From positions 682,001 through 746,000 of the forward strand of contig CAVSKX010000001.1 in NCBI GenBank assembly GCA_963728765.1: a stretch of DNA of 64,000 nucleotides, read 5' to 3'. Made by a program: the position numbers and the translations under genes. Below the pieces are notes generated by a model. It was not told where the DNA came from. It worked only from the letters and a program-made list of their open reading frames with translations, and did no database searches. The DNA is from AC-32 sp963728765 (GTDB lineage Bacteria > Actinomycetota > Thermoleophilia > Gaiellales > Gaiellaceae). Each line of letters opens with the position of its first letter. Position 1 is the stretch's first letter. This document shows positions 1 to 6,625 of this stretch, piece after piece.

Positions 1-158
1 TCGAGACCTGCGCCCTCGAACTCGCACAGGACGCCGCGGCCCCCGCGCCGCCACCACTGCGCCTCGCGGGCATTCAGCACGAACCAGCCCTGGCCCTTCG
101 GCACGAGCCCGTTCTCGGTCTGGACGAGCTCCGCCTCCGGGACGGTCACTTCGGCCAC
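1..158 (-). CDS. Cupin-type protein, N-terminal part only
   Basis: The first 52 codons of a gene that runs off the left edge of the window. It starts at a GTG that overlaps the end of the DtxR-type gene by 13 bp, so the two are probably co-transcribed. The peptide has the pattern ENGLVPKGQGWFVLNAREA followed by WW and CEFEG, which I recognise from the start of small actinobacterial cupin (beta-barrel) proteins. No metal-binding histidines lie in the visible part, so function cannot be assigned. The identification rests on the N-terminal pattern alone. Confidence 0.55.
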   Translation of the reverse strand, partial: MAEVTVPEAELVQTENGLVPKGQGWFVLNAREAQWWRRGGRGVLCEFEGAGL

Positions 159-577
159 TCGAGCTCGGCGTTCGGGATCGGATCGCCGTGCGGGTCGTGC
201 GTCGGGTAGCCGAGCGCAGTGTCGATCCGCGCCTCGAGCTCCTCCGAGAGCACGTGCTCGAGCCGCTCCGCCTCGTCGTGGACGTCGTCGACGTGCAGGC
301 CGAGCGTGCGTGCGAGGTAGAGCTCGAGCAGCCGGTGGTGGCGGATCACCTCGACCGCGACCTTCTCGCCCGCGGGAGTCAGCCGCACGCCGCGGTAGGG
401 CGCGTGCTCGACGAGGTCCAGGGCCGCGAGCTTCTTGACCATCGCGCTGGCCGACGCGGGCGAGACCTGCTGCTCCCGCGCGAGCGCCGTGACCGTGACC
501 CGGCCGCCGTTCGCCTGCAGGTGGTAGAGCTTCTTCAGGTAGTCCTGGATCGCGTCGCTCAGCGGCGGCTTCGGCAC
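146..577 (-). CDS. DtxR/MntR-family metal-dependent regulator
   Basis: A 143-residue predicted cytoplasmic repressor. The first ~60 residues form a winged helix (SDAIQDYLKKLYHLQ, then VSPASASAMVKKLAALDLVEH and the wing YRGVRLTPAGEKVA). Residues ~75-143 match the helical dimerisation and metal-binding domain (IRHHRLLELYLARTLG, then DEAERLEHVLSEELEARI). The C-terminal SH3-like domain of full-length DtxR is absent, as in MntR-like members. Such proteins usually bind DNA when loaded with Mn or Fe. I chose GTG 577 because residues upstream of it are low-complexity and outside the family fold. It diverges from mqnD across only 43 bp and overlaps the cupin gene downstream. Confidence 0.8.
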   Translation of the reverse strand: MPKPPLSDAIQDYLKKLYHLQANGGRVTVTALAREQQVSPASASAMVKKLAALDLVEHAPYRGVRLTPAGEKVAVEVIRHHRLLELYLARTLGLHVDDVHDEAERLEHVLSEELEARIDTALGYPTHDPHGDPIPNAELEWPK

Positions 578-603
578 CGGACCAGCGTACCGCCCTAGTG
601 CGG

Positions 604-609
604 TAGCCT
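604..609 (+). promoter_or_regulatory. -10-like box, leaderless start of mqnD
   Basis: TAGCCT ends 11 bp before the mqnD ATG, leaving no room for a ribosome-binding site. It is one of many TANNNT boxes at this distance in the window. Confidence 0.45.
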
Positions 610-620
610 CTTCGCGCTCC

Positions 621-1448
621 ATGGAGATCCGCCTCGGCCACAGCCCCGATCCCGACGACGCGTTCATGTTCTGGGCCCTCGCCTCCGGCGAGGTCGACCC
701 GCGCCGCTTCGAGTTCGAGCACGTCCTGCGGGACATCCAGACGCTGAACACGTGGGCGCTCGACGGGAAGCTCGAGGTCAGCGCGATCTCCCTCGCGGCG
801 TACCCGCTCGTGCAGGACCAGTACGTGCTGCTGCCGCACGGCGCCTCGATGGGCTCGGGCTACGGGCCGATCGTGGTCGCCCGCGAGGAGCTGTCGCTGG
901 CCGACGCGCGCGACGTCGAGATCGCCGTCCCGGGCGAGCTGACGACCGCGTTCCTCGTGCTGCGGATGTGCCTCGGGCAGTTCCGCTACCGCGCCGTGCC
1001 GTTCGACCAGATCATCGAGGAGGTGCAGTCGGGTCGCGCCGCGGCGGGGCTGTTGATCCACGAGGGCCAGCTCACGTACGAGTCGCAGGGGCTGAAGAAG
1101 GTCGTCGACCTCGGCGAGTGGTGGCTGCTGGAGACGGGCCTGCCACTACCGCTCGGCGCGAACGTGGCGCGGCGCGACCTCGGCGCCGAGAACCTGTTCG
1201 AGCTGTCCGACGTGCTGCGCGAGTCGATCCAGGCCGGGCTCGACAACCGCGAGGAGGCGATGGAGTACGCGCTGCAGTTCGGGCGCGGCCTCGACACGGA
1301 GCTCGCCGACCGCTTCGTCGGCATGTACGTGAACGAGCTGACGTGCGACTACGGCGACGAGGGCCGCCAGGCCGTGCGTGAGCTGCTGACGCGCGCCGAG
1401 GCGCTCGGCACCTACGAGCACGCCGTTCGGGTCGAGTTCGTCGGTTAG
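621..1448 (+). CDS. mqnD: 1,4-dihydroxy-6-naphthoate synthase MqnD
   Basis: A 275-residue enzyme of the futalosine route to menaquinone, which forms 1,4-dihydroxy-6-naphthoate from cyclic dehypoxanthine futalosine. It has the periplasmic-binding-protein fold of MqnA/MqnD. The N-terminal LGHSPDPDDAFMF (residues 5-17), IQTLNTWALDGKL and HEGQLTY (147-153) fit MqnD better than MqnA, and the GLPLPLGA segment near residue 175 is also MqnD-like. No signal peptide is seen, as expected. Length is typical. Its TAG stop lies inside the putative -10 box of the thiolase gene. A UbiD-family decarboxylase at the right end of the window could belong to the same pathway. Confidence 0.85.
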   Translation: MEIRLGHSPDPDDAFMFWALASGEVDPRRFEFEHVLRDIQTLNTWALDGKLEVSAISLAAYPLVQDQYVLLPHGASMGSGYGPIVVAREELSLADARDVEIAVPGELTTAFLVLRMCLGQFRYRAVPFDQIIEEVQSGRAAAGLLIHEGQLTYESQGLKKVVDLGEWWLLETGLPLPLGANVARRDLGAENLFELSDVLRESIQAGLDNREEAMEYALQFGRGLDTELADRFVGMYVNELTCDYGDEGRQAVRELLTRAEALGTYEHAVRVEFVG

Positions 1449-1451
1449 CTT
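1446..1451 (+). promoter_or_regulatory. -10-like box, leaderless start of thiolase
   Basis: TAGCTT overlaps the mqnD stop codon and ends 7 bp before the thiolase GTG; there is no ribosome-binding site. Confidence 0.45.
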
Positions 1452-1458
1452 TGGCGCG

Positions 1459-2634
1459 GTGCCCCGCGCTGTCGTCCTCTCCGCAGTCCGCACGCCGGTA
1501 GGCCGGTACGGGGGCGCGCTCTCCGGCGAGCGGCCCGACGATCTCGCGGCGCTCGTGATCGGCGAGGCTGTCTCGCGCGCCGGAGTGGACGCCGGCGAGA
1601 TCGAGGACGTCTACTTCGGCGCGGCCAACCAGGCCGGCGAGGACAATCGCAACGTCGCTCGCATGGCCGCGCTGCTCGCAGGGCTGCCGGAATCTGTCGC
1701 GGGCGTGACGGTGAACCGGCTCTGCGCGTCGGGGCTCTCCGCGGTCGTCGGCGCGTGCCACGCGGTGGCGGCCGGTGACGGCGAGCTCTTCGTCGCCGGC
1801 GGAGTCGAGTCGATGTCGCGTGCGCCACTCGTGATGGCGAAGCCGGAGCGGGCGTTCCCGCGCGGCGACCAGACCGTCTGGGACACGACCCTCGGCTGGC
1901 GCTTCCCGAACCCGCGCCTCGAGCAGAAGTTCCCGCTCGAGTCGATGGGCGAGACGGGCGAGAACGTCGCGGAGCAGCACGGCGTCTCGCGGGAGGAGCA
2001 GGACGCGTTCGCGCTGCAGTCGCAGCGGCGCTGGGCGGCCGCGGACGAGGGAGGGCGCTTCGCCGACGAGCTCGTCCCGGTCGGGGACGTGACGCGCGAC
2101 GAGCACCCGCGTCCCGACACGGACGAGGAAAAGCTCGCGGCGTTGAAGCCGGCGTTCCGCGAGGGCGGAAGCGTCACCGCCGGCAACTCGAGCGGGATCA
2201 ACGACGGCGCAGCCGCGCTCGTGATCGCGTGCGAGGAGAAGGCGCGCGAGCTCGGCGCCGAGCCGCTGGGCGCATTCGTTGGCTCGGCGGTCGCGGGCGT
2301 CGACCCGCGCGTGATGGGCATCGGGCCGGTCCCGGCGGTGCGGAAGCTGCTGGCGCGCGCGGGGGTCAAGGCAGGCGACATCGACCTGGTCGAGCTGAAC
2401 GAGGCCTTCGCCTCGCAGAGCCTGGTCGTGATCCGCGAGCTTGGGCTCGACCCCGAGCGCGTGAACGTGAACGGCGGCGCGATCGCGCTCGGCCACCCGC
2501 TCGGCATGAGCGGGGCGCGCCTCGTGGTCTCGCTCCTGCACGAGCTCGGCCGCCGCGACGGCCGGTACGGGTTGGCGACGCTGTGCGTAGGGGTAGGCCA
2601 GGGACAAGCCGCGCTATTCCAACGAGGTGGGTAA
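1459..2634 (+). CDS. Acetyl-CoA C-acyltransferase (thiolase)
   Basis: A 391-residue thiolase II family enzyme, expected to cleave 3-oxoacyl-CoA to acetyl-CoA or run the reverse condensation. Nucleophile Cys89 lies in NRLCASGLSAV, His346 in GGAIALGHPLGMSGARL and the second active-site Cys376 in LCVGVGQGQ. All catalytic elements are intact and the length is normal. The substrate (PcaF/PaaJ-like or fatty acyl) cannot be fixed from sequence. The last 16 codons are odd: the same C-terminal peptide is encoded twice more downstream in a tandem repeat, and a fourth, differently coded version (GVGVGQGLAALFER) ends in a TGA overlapping the next gene's ATG. The present stop therefore looks like an insertion-derived replacement of the ancestral one. 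Confidence 0.9.
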   Translation: MPRAVVLSAVRTPVGRYGGALSGERPDDLAALVIGEAVSRAGVDAGEIEDVYFGAANQAGEDNRNVARMAALLAGLPESVAGVTVNRLCASGLSAVVGACHAVAAGDGELFVAGGVESMSRAPLVMAKPERAFPRGDQTVWDTTLGWRFPNPRLEQKFPLESMGETGENVAEQHGVSREEQDAFALQSQRRWAAADEGGRFADELVPVGDVTRDEHPRPDTDEEKLAALKPAFREGGSVTAGNSSGINDGAAALVIACEEKARELGAEPLGAFVGSAVAGVDPRVMGIGPVPAVRKLLARAGVKAGDIDLVELNEAFASQSLVVIRELGLDPERVNVNGGAIALGHPLGMSGARLVVSLLHELGRRDGRYGLATLCVGVGQGQAALFQRGG

Positions 2635-2857
2635 GACGGCCGCGCCGGCAAAGCCGTCACGGCCTCTAGACGGCGTCGACAAGCGACGCCTCGGCTTCGG
2701 GGTCGGCCAGGGACAAGCCGCGCTATTCCAACGAGGTGGGTAAGACGGCCGCGCCGGCAAAGCCGTCACGGCCTCTAGACGGCGTCGACAAGCGACGCCT
2801 CGGCTTCGGGGTCGGCCAGGGACAAGCCGCGCTATTCCAACGAGGTGGGTAAGACGG
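2596..2857 (+). repeat. 109-bp tandem repeat re-encoding the thiolase C-terminus
   Basis: Units start at 2596, 2705 and 2814; the third is cut after about 44 bp. Units 1 and 2 are essentially identical. Each begins with a coding segment for GQGQAALFQRGG plus a TAA stop, then carries two dyads: GACGGC/GCCGTC, and GGCGTCG-ACAAG-CGACGCC (7-bp perfect stem). The array is bounded by GCGTAGG (2585) and GCGTGGG (2858), 273 bp (91 codons) apart, which looks like the insertion point in the original thiolase 3' end. Confidence 0.85.
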
Positions 2858-2897
2858 GCGTGGGTGTCGGTCAGGGCTTGGCGGCACTGTTCGAGCG

Positions 2898-4043
2898 ATG
2901 AGCGTCGTCGACCGCTACCTCGAGCTCGCGCTGCGGCTCGGCAAGCACAGCGAGGATCTCGTCGACTCCTTCTACGGCTCGGAGGAGCTGGTGCAGCGCG
3001 TCGAGGCCGAGGACCCGCGGGACCCCGCCGCGCTCGCAGAGGACGCCGAGGCGTTGGTCACCGAGCTCGGCGACGACCCCTGGCTCGAGGCGCAGGCGCG
3101 GGCCCTGTGGGCGAACGCACGCAAGCTGGCCGGGGATCGCTTCGACTACGCGGAGGAGGGACGGTTGGTCTACGGGATCGAGCCGCTCTGGCACAACGAG
3201 GAGGCGTTCGGTCGGGCGGCCGGGCTGCTCGACGATGCGCTGCCGGGGAACGGCGACCTCCGAGCGCGCTACGCGGCGTGGCTCGAGGAGGTCGCGATCC
3301 CGCGGGAGCTCCTCGAGCAGGCGATCGTGGACGTCGCAGACGAGCTGCAACGCCTCACCCGGGAGCGCGTCGGGCTCCCGGATGGCGAGGGATTCGAGCT
3401 CGAGCTCGTGACCGGCGAGCGCTGGCTCGGGTACGCCGAGTACCTGGGCGGCCTGCGCACGAAGATCTCGATCAACGTCGACCTTCCGCTTCCCGCAGCG
3501 GTGCTCGTGCATCTCACCTCGCACGAGATCTACGGTGGTCACCACACGCACCGCGCCTGGATCGAAGTTGATCTCGTGCAGGGCCGGGGCGAGGTCGAGC
3601 GGACGCTCGACCTCCTCTGGGCGCCCGAGGCCGTGATCTCGGAGGGCATCGCCGAGACGGGGCCGGAGCTCGTCTCGGGGGACGGGCAGGAGCTCGCCGC
3701 CGAGGTGCTGGGTCGCCTCGGGTTCGAGTACGACGCGGAGGTCGGCTCCCGGGTCGTCGAGGCGCGGAACCTCCTCGCGCCGGTGTCGGCGAACGTCGCG
3801 ATGCTGCTGCACGATCGCGGCGCGTCGCCCGAGGAGGCGCGAGAGTACGCGGCAGCGTGGTCGCTGCTGCCCGACGAGCGGGTCGACAAGCTGATCGACA
3901 CGCAGGTGCGCAGCCCGTCGCCTGTCTACGCGCACACGTACTGGCAGGGCTACGAGCTCGTCTCGGCGTACGTGGGCGGAGACGCGGGCCGGTTCCGCGA
4001 GCTCCTTACCTCACGCGTCCTGCCGGTCGACCTGTCGAGCTAG
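2898..4043 (+). CDS. DUF885-like putative metallopeptidase
   Basis: A 381-residue soluble protein without signal peptide. Near residue 213 it has SHEIYGGHHTHR, resembling the HE..PGHH zinc-ligand motif of DUF885 proteins, followed ~45 residues later by EGIAETG, a plausible place for the third ligand (Glu). This suggests a zinc-dependent hydrolase or peptidase, but substrate and activity are unknown. Its ATG overlaps, as ATGA, the stop codon of the displaced thiolase 3' end at 2899-2901, so the two genes were probably translationally coupled before the repeat arose. The stop TAG is followed immediately by a long palindromic element. The family call rests on the HE..GHH motif and overall length. 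Confidence 0.6.
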   Translation: MSVVDRYLELALRLGKHSEDLVDSFYGSEELVQRVEAEDPRDPAALAEDAEALVTELGDDPWLEAQARALWANARKLAGDRFDYAEEGRLVYGIEPLWHNEEAFGRAAGLLDDALPGNGDLRARYAAWLEEVAIPRELLEQAIVDVADELQRLTRERVGLPDGEGFELELVTGERWLGYAEYLGGLRTKISINVDLPLPAAVLVHLTSHEIYGGHHTHRAWIEVDLVQGRGEVERTLDLLWAPEAVISEGIAETGPELVSGDGQELAAEVLGRLGFEYDAEVGSRVVEARNLLAPVSANVAMLLHDRGASPEEAREYAAAWSLLPDERVDKLIDTQVRSPSPVYAHTYWQGYELVSAYVGGDAGRFRELLTSRVLPVDLSS

Positions 4044-4210
4044 TAGGAGGGCTTGACGAAACACCAGCTGTGCCGCCGGAACGCGCTGCTCGCCCCGATG
4101 CTGCGTCCTCAGTCGCACCCGTAGCCTCCGGCTACGGGCACTCCCTGCGTCCTTGCCTCGGAACGACCATCGCGCCCCGGCGACGAGTGGAGTTCCGTCA
4201 AACCCTCCTA
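4044..4210 (+). repeat. Long palindromic 3'-end element, copy 1
   Basis: The outer arms TAGGAGGGCTTGACG (4044-4058) and its near-exact inverse complement (4196-4210) differ at one base. The left arm starts directly after the stop of the metallopeptidase gene; the right arm ends inside the stop codon of the convergent GNAT gene. The central hairpin is CCCGTAGCC-TCC-GGCTACGGG (4118-4138), and the core motif TGCGTCCTTGCC lies at 4146-4157. Core motifs recur at 8.1 and 56.8 kb. Confidence 0.8.
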
Positions 4211-4723
4211 GCGCACCTCTCCCGGGAGCAGCGACCACATCGTCGTGTCGACCCACTCGCGGCTCACGGGGAGCACGAACCCGGAGCGCGCAAGCCCCTC
4301 GCGCCGGAACCCGACCCGCTCGAGCACGCGCTCCGACGCGACGTTTCCCGGCGAGGTCCGCGCCTGCACGCGTCCCAGCCCGAGGTCGCCGAGGACCCAG
4401 TCCGCGACGAGCCGGACGGTCCGCGTCGCGTACCCCCGGCCCCGCCCGCCGGGAAAGAGGATGTAACCGATCTCCGCGAAGCCGAACGGCTCGACGAGCC
4501 CGAACATCACGCGCGTTACCCCGACCCGCTCGTCGTGGCCCTCGGCGTCGATCGAGAAGGCCGCGTTCGTTCCGGTGCGCCACCACGCGAGCTGCTGCGC
4601 GAAGGCGCTGCTCGGCTCGGGTGGCTGCGGCGGCCCGCCCAGGAGCCAGCGCACGATCTCCGGATCCTCGAAGTGCCGTAGCGAGGCGGCGTCCCGAGCC
4701 TCGTCGGGAACGCGGAGAGTCAC
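4208..4723 (-). CDS. GNAT acetyltransferase, RimJ/RimL type
   Basis: About 171 residues with the N-acetyltransferase fold; predicted to move an acetyl group from acetyl-CoA to an amine, substrate unknown. The acetyl-CoA pyrophosphate loop is GGRGRGYATR near residue 95, followed by LGLGRVQARTSPGNVASERVLERVGFRREG, typical of RimJ/RimL-like members. The start is uncertain: GTG 4723 is the only standard codon, but codons just upstream encode PPLSDGVVTLR, the usual beginning of this family. Translation may therefore start further up at a non-standard codon next to the stop of the small upstream gene. The stop lies inside palindromic element copy 1. Confidence 0.75.
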   Translation of the reverse strand: MTLRVPDEARDAASLRHFEDPEIVRWLLGGPPQPPEPSSAFAQQLAWWRTGTNAAFSIDAEGHDERVGVTRVMFGLVEPFGFAEIGYILFPGGRGRGYATRTVRLVADWVLGDLGLGRVQARTSPGNVASERVLERVGFRREGLARSGFVLPVSREWVDTTMWSLLPGEVR

Positions 4724-4767
4724 GACGCCGTCGCTCAGCGGCGGGTCGGGCGGCTGCAGGCCGGGAA

Positions 4768-5019
4768 TCAGCTCACCGGCGGGCGGACGTAGATGACGCC
4801 GCCGTGCTTGATCGGCACGAAGTTGGCGCCGATGCGCATCGTCACGTCCTGGACGTGCGCGAAGACCTCGTCGGTCACCTCGTCAGCATTGTCTCCGACC
4901 CGGACCTCGATCTCCACCTCGCCTACGGGGTGCGCGTCGAGGTTCGCCTCGCGGAGGTCCGCCAGTAGCCGGTCGCGATCCGGGATCCGTGCCGCCTGAA
5001 CCTCGAGGTTGTCGCTCAC
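4768..5019 (-). CDS. Small hypothetical protein (83 aa)
   Basis: I do not recognise this protein. It is acidic, without signal peptide or membrane segment, and looks like a compact alpha/beta domain: a helical N-terminal third (DRDRLLADLREANLDAHP), a strand-rich middle (EVEIEVRVGD) and an end of FVPIKHGGVIYVRPPVS. Codon use matches the neighbours. It is followed directly by the GNAT gene on the same strand, so the two may be co-transcribed. Confidence 0.6.
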   Translation of the reverse strand: MSDNLEVQAARIPDRDRLLADLREANLDAHPVGEVEIEVRVGDNADEVTDEVFAHVQDVTMRIGANFVPIKHGGVIYVRPPVS

Positions 5020-5061
5020 GAGACCAGTATCGCCGATTGGCCGCCGGGCCGAGGCGGGCGC

Positions 5062-6540
5062 TCAGCGCTGCACGTTGAACCAGGTCCCGCCCGGTCCGGT
5101 GTACGAGAAGCCTTCACCCCAGGTGGCTACGGTCTTGCCGGTGTTCGTCACGCCGATCTCGCCATAGTCGCCGTAGATCTCCGCGAAGCCATCCGCGCCG
5201 ACGTAGCCTGCCGCTCCCGCAGGAGCGTCCGAGATCTTGACGGGAGCCGACCACGTCGTCCCTCCGTCGGCCGAGCTCCGGTACCAGACGTTCCAGGCGT
5301 CCGGGTTGTCGCCACCGGCCGTCTGCATGTACCAGATACGCGTGCTCCCGCCGAAGGACGCAAGCCGAGGCTGCGTCGCGTCCTCTCCGACCACCGAGAT
5401 CGGGAGGCCTGCGCTCCAGGTGCGGCCTTCGTCCGGCGAGGCGGAGACGTAGACCTGCTGCGGCCCGCCTGCGGCGCTCGGCCCTTCGTAGGCGAACACG
5501 AGGTGGCCCGGTGCATCGGAGACGACCGACGTCTGGCCGACGTAGAAGTCGGGCTTGCAGCCCTCCGCGATGCAAGCCTGCCCGACGGGCACTCTCGCGA
5601 CGACGACGTTCTCCCAGGTCGCTCCGGCGTCGCGGGAGACGATCGCGTGGTGCCAGATCTCCCCCTCGAGGTTCTTCGAGCCGGAGTACTGGAGGCTGCT
5701 CTCCGAGAAGACGACCGTCCCGTCCGAGAGCACGCGCGCGTCGTACGCGTAGTAGTAGCGCTTCGAGTCGGTCAGCTTCTGCTGCGTCCAGGTGACGCCG
5801 TAGTCGTGGGACTGGCCGACGTACAGGTCTCCTCCCTGCGGTCCGTTCCACGAGACGTAGATGTCCCTTCCGGACGCGCTGGTCGCGACTTCCGGCTTGT
5901 CCGTCCACGCGACGTTCCCAAAAACGCGGACTGGCGAAGACCACGTGGCTCCATGGTCGGTCGATTTCGTGAAGACCGTCGTGAACCCGTTGTGGCGGTC
6001 GCCGTTCATGAAGACGGAGTACACGGCGCCTGTGTTCGGCACCACCTCGATGGTCGGGTCGAATTGACCCTTGGACCCGAGGCACAGGCACAACGCGGTC
6101 TGCGGGCCGAAGGTCGCTCCCCCGTCCGAGGAGCTGGTCAGCGCGATGAACGGCGAGGGGCACTGCTTGGAGCAGCCCGGCGGCTGCACGCCGTATCGGG
6201 TCGTGAGCAGGTAGACGTTCGGCGTCGCCGGATCCGTCGCGACCGCCGGCTCCCAGTCGTCGGCCGTCGCATTCAGAAGTCGCGAGCCCACCCACCCCGG
6301 TGCCGGGCTCGTAGTGGGGGTTGCCTTCGCACCGAATAGACCCCGTGACCGCGCTTCGGCAAGCGCCTCCAGCCGCTCCGCCGTGACCTCGTCTTCCTCC
6401 TGGGCTTCGGGATTCCCCCCGCGCGGGGCCGCCGCGCGGAGCGGCGCCGAGCTCTTGGCCGTCCACTGTGAGAGCGCAGCGCCTGTGGCAATCGCAAGCG
6501 CCGCCGTGAAGCTCAGAACCACAACCCACCGTTTGAGCAC
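5062..6540 (-). CDS. Secreted Asp-box (sialidase-like) propeller
   Basis: A 492-residue exported protein. The N-terminus MLKRWVVVLSFTAALAIATG is a signal peptide or anchor, followed by a polar linker to about residue 85. The rest has six Asp-box repeats (S-x-D-x-G-x-x-W/F): SSDGGATF, STDHGATW, SHDYGVTW, SRDAGATW, SPDEGRTW and SADGGTTW, the signature of six-bladed BNR/sialidase-type propellers. Asp boxes are structural, so glycosidase activity is not shown; the arginine triad of true sialidases is not evident. The start is GTG 6540, preceded by an AAGGGGGA ribosome-binding site. It stands alone, divergent from the aldehyde dehydrogenase. Confidence 0.8.
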   Translation of the reverse strand: MLKRWVVVLSFTAALAIATGAALSQWTAKSSAPLRAAAPRGGNPEAQEEDEVTAERLEALAEARSRGLFGAKATPTTSPAPGWVGSRLLNATADDWEPAVATDPATPNVYLLTTRYGVQPPGCSKQCPSPFIALTSSSDGGATFGPQTALCLCLGSKGQFDPTIEVVPNTGAVYSVFMNGDRHNGFTTVFTKSTDHGATWSSPVRVFGNVAWTDKPEVATSASGRDIYVSWNGPQGGDLYVGQSHDYGVTWTQQKLTDSKRYYYAYDARVLSDGTVVFSESSLQYSGSKNLEGEIWHHAIVSRDAGATWENVVVARVPVGQACIAEGCKPDFYVGQTSVVSDAPGHLVFAYEGPSAAGGPQQVYVSASPDEGRTWSAGLPISVVGEDATQPRLASFGGSTRIWYMQTAGGDNPDAWNVWYRSSADGGTTWSAPVKISDAPAGAAGYVGADGFAEIYGDYGEIGVTNTGKTVATWGEGFSYTGPGGTWFNVQR

Positions 6541-6610
6541 GGGATCCCCCTTCCGAACCGCGGCGGATCGTACGACCCCACCCCGGTCGAGTCAACCGGC
6601 GCACAAGCGG

Positions 6611-6616
6611 TATCGT
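6611..6616 (+). promoter_or_regulatory. -10-like box, leaderless start of ALDH
   Basis: TATCGT ends 9 bp before ATG 6626 in the divergent gap between the secreted propeller and the dehydrogenase. It supports the choice of 6626 over an upstream start. Confidence 0.45.
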
Positions 6617-6625
6617 CCGGCGCGC

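Noticed and set aside
1072..2607. Long open frame antisense to mqnD and the thiolase
   Set aside because: Arg/Ala/His-rich translation without domain features; it mirrors the codon bias of the true genes in very GC-rich DNA. Many similar antisense frames (e.g. 5114-7642, 8186-9793, 18309-20291, 47260-49302, 54219-56132) were dropped for the same reason.
5062..6540. Active sialidase
   Set aside because: Asp boxes are structural only and the catalytic Arg triad and Tyr/Glu pair are not evident, so only the propeller fold is claimed.
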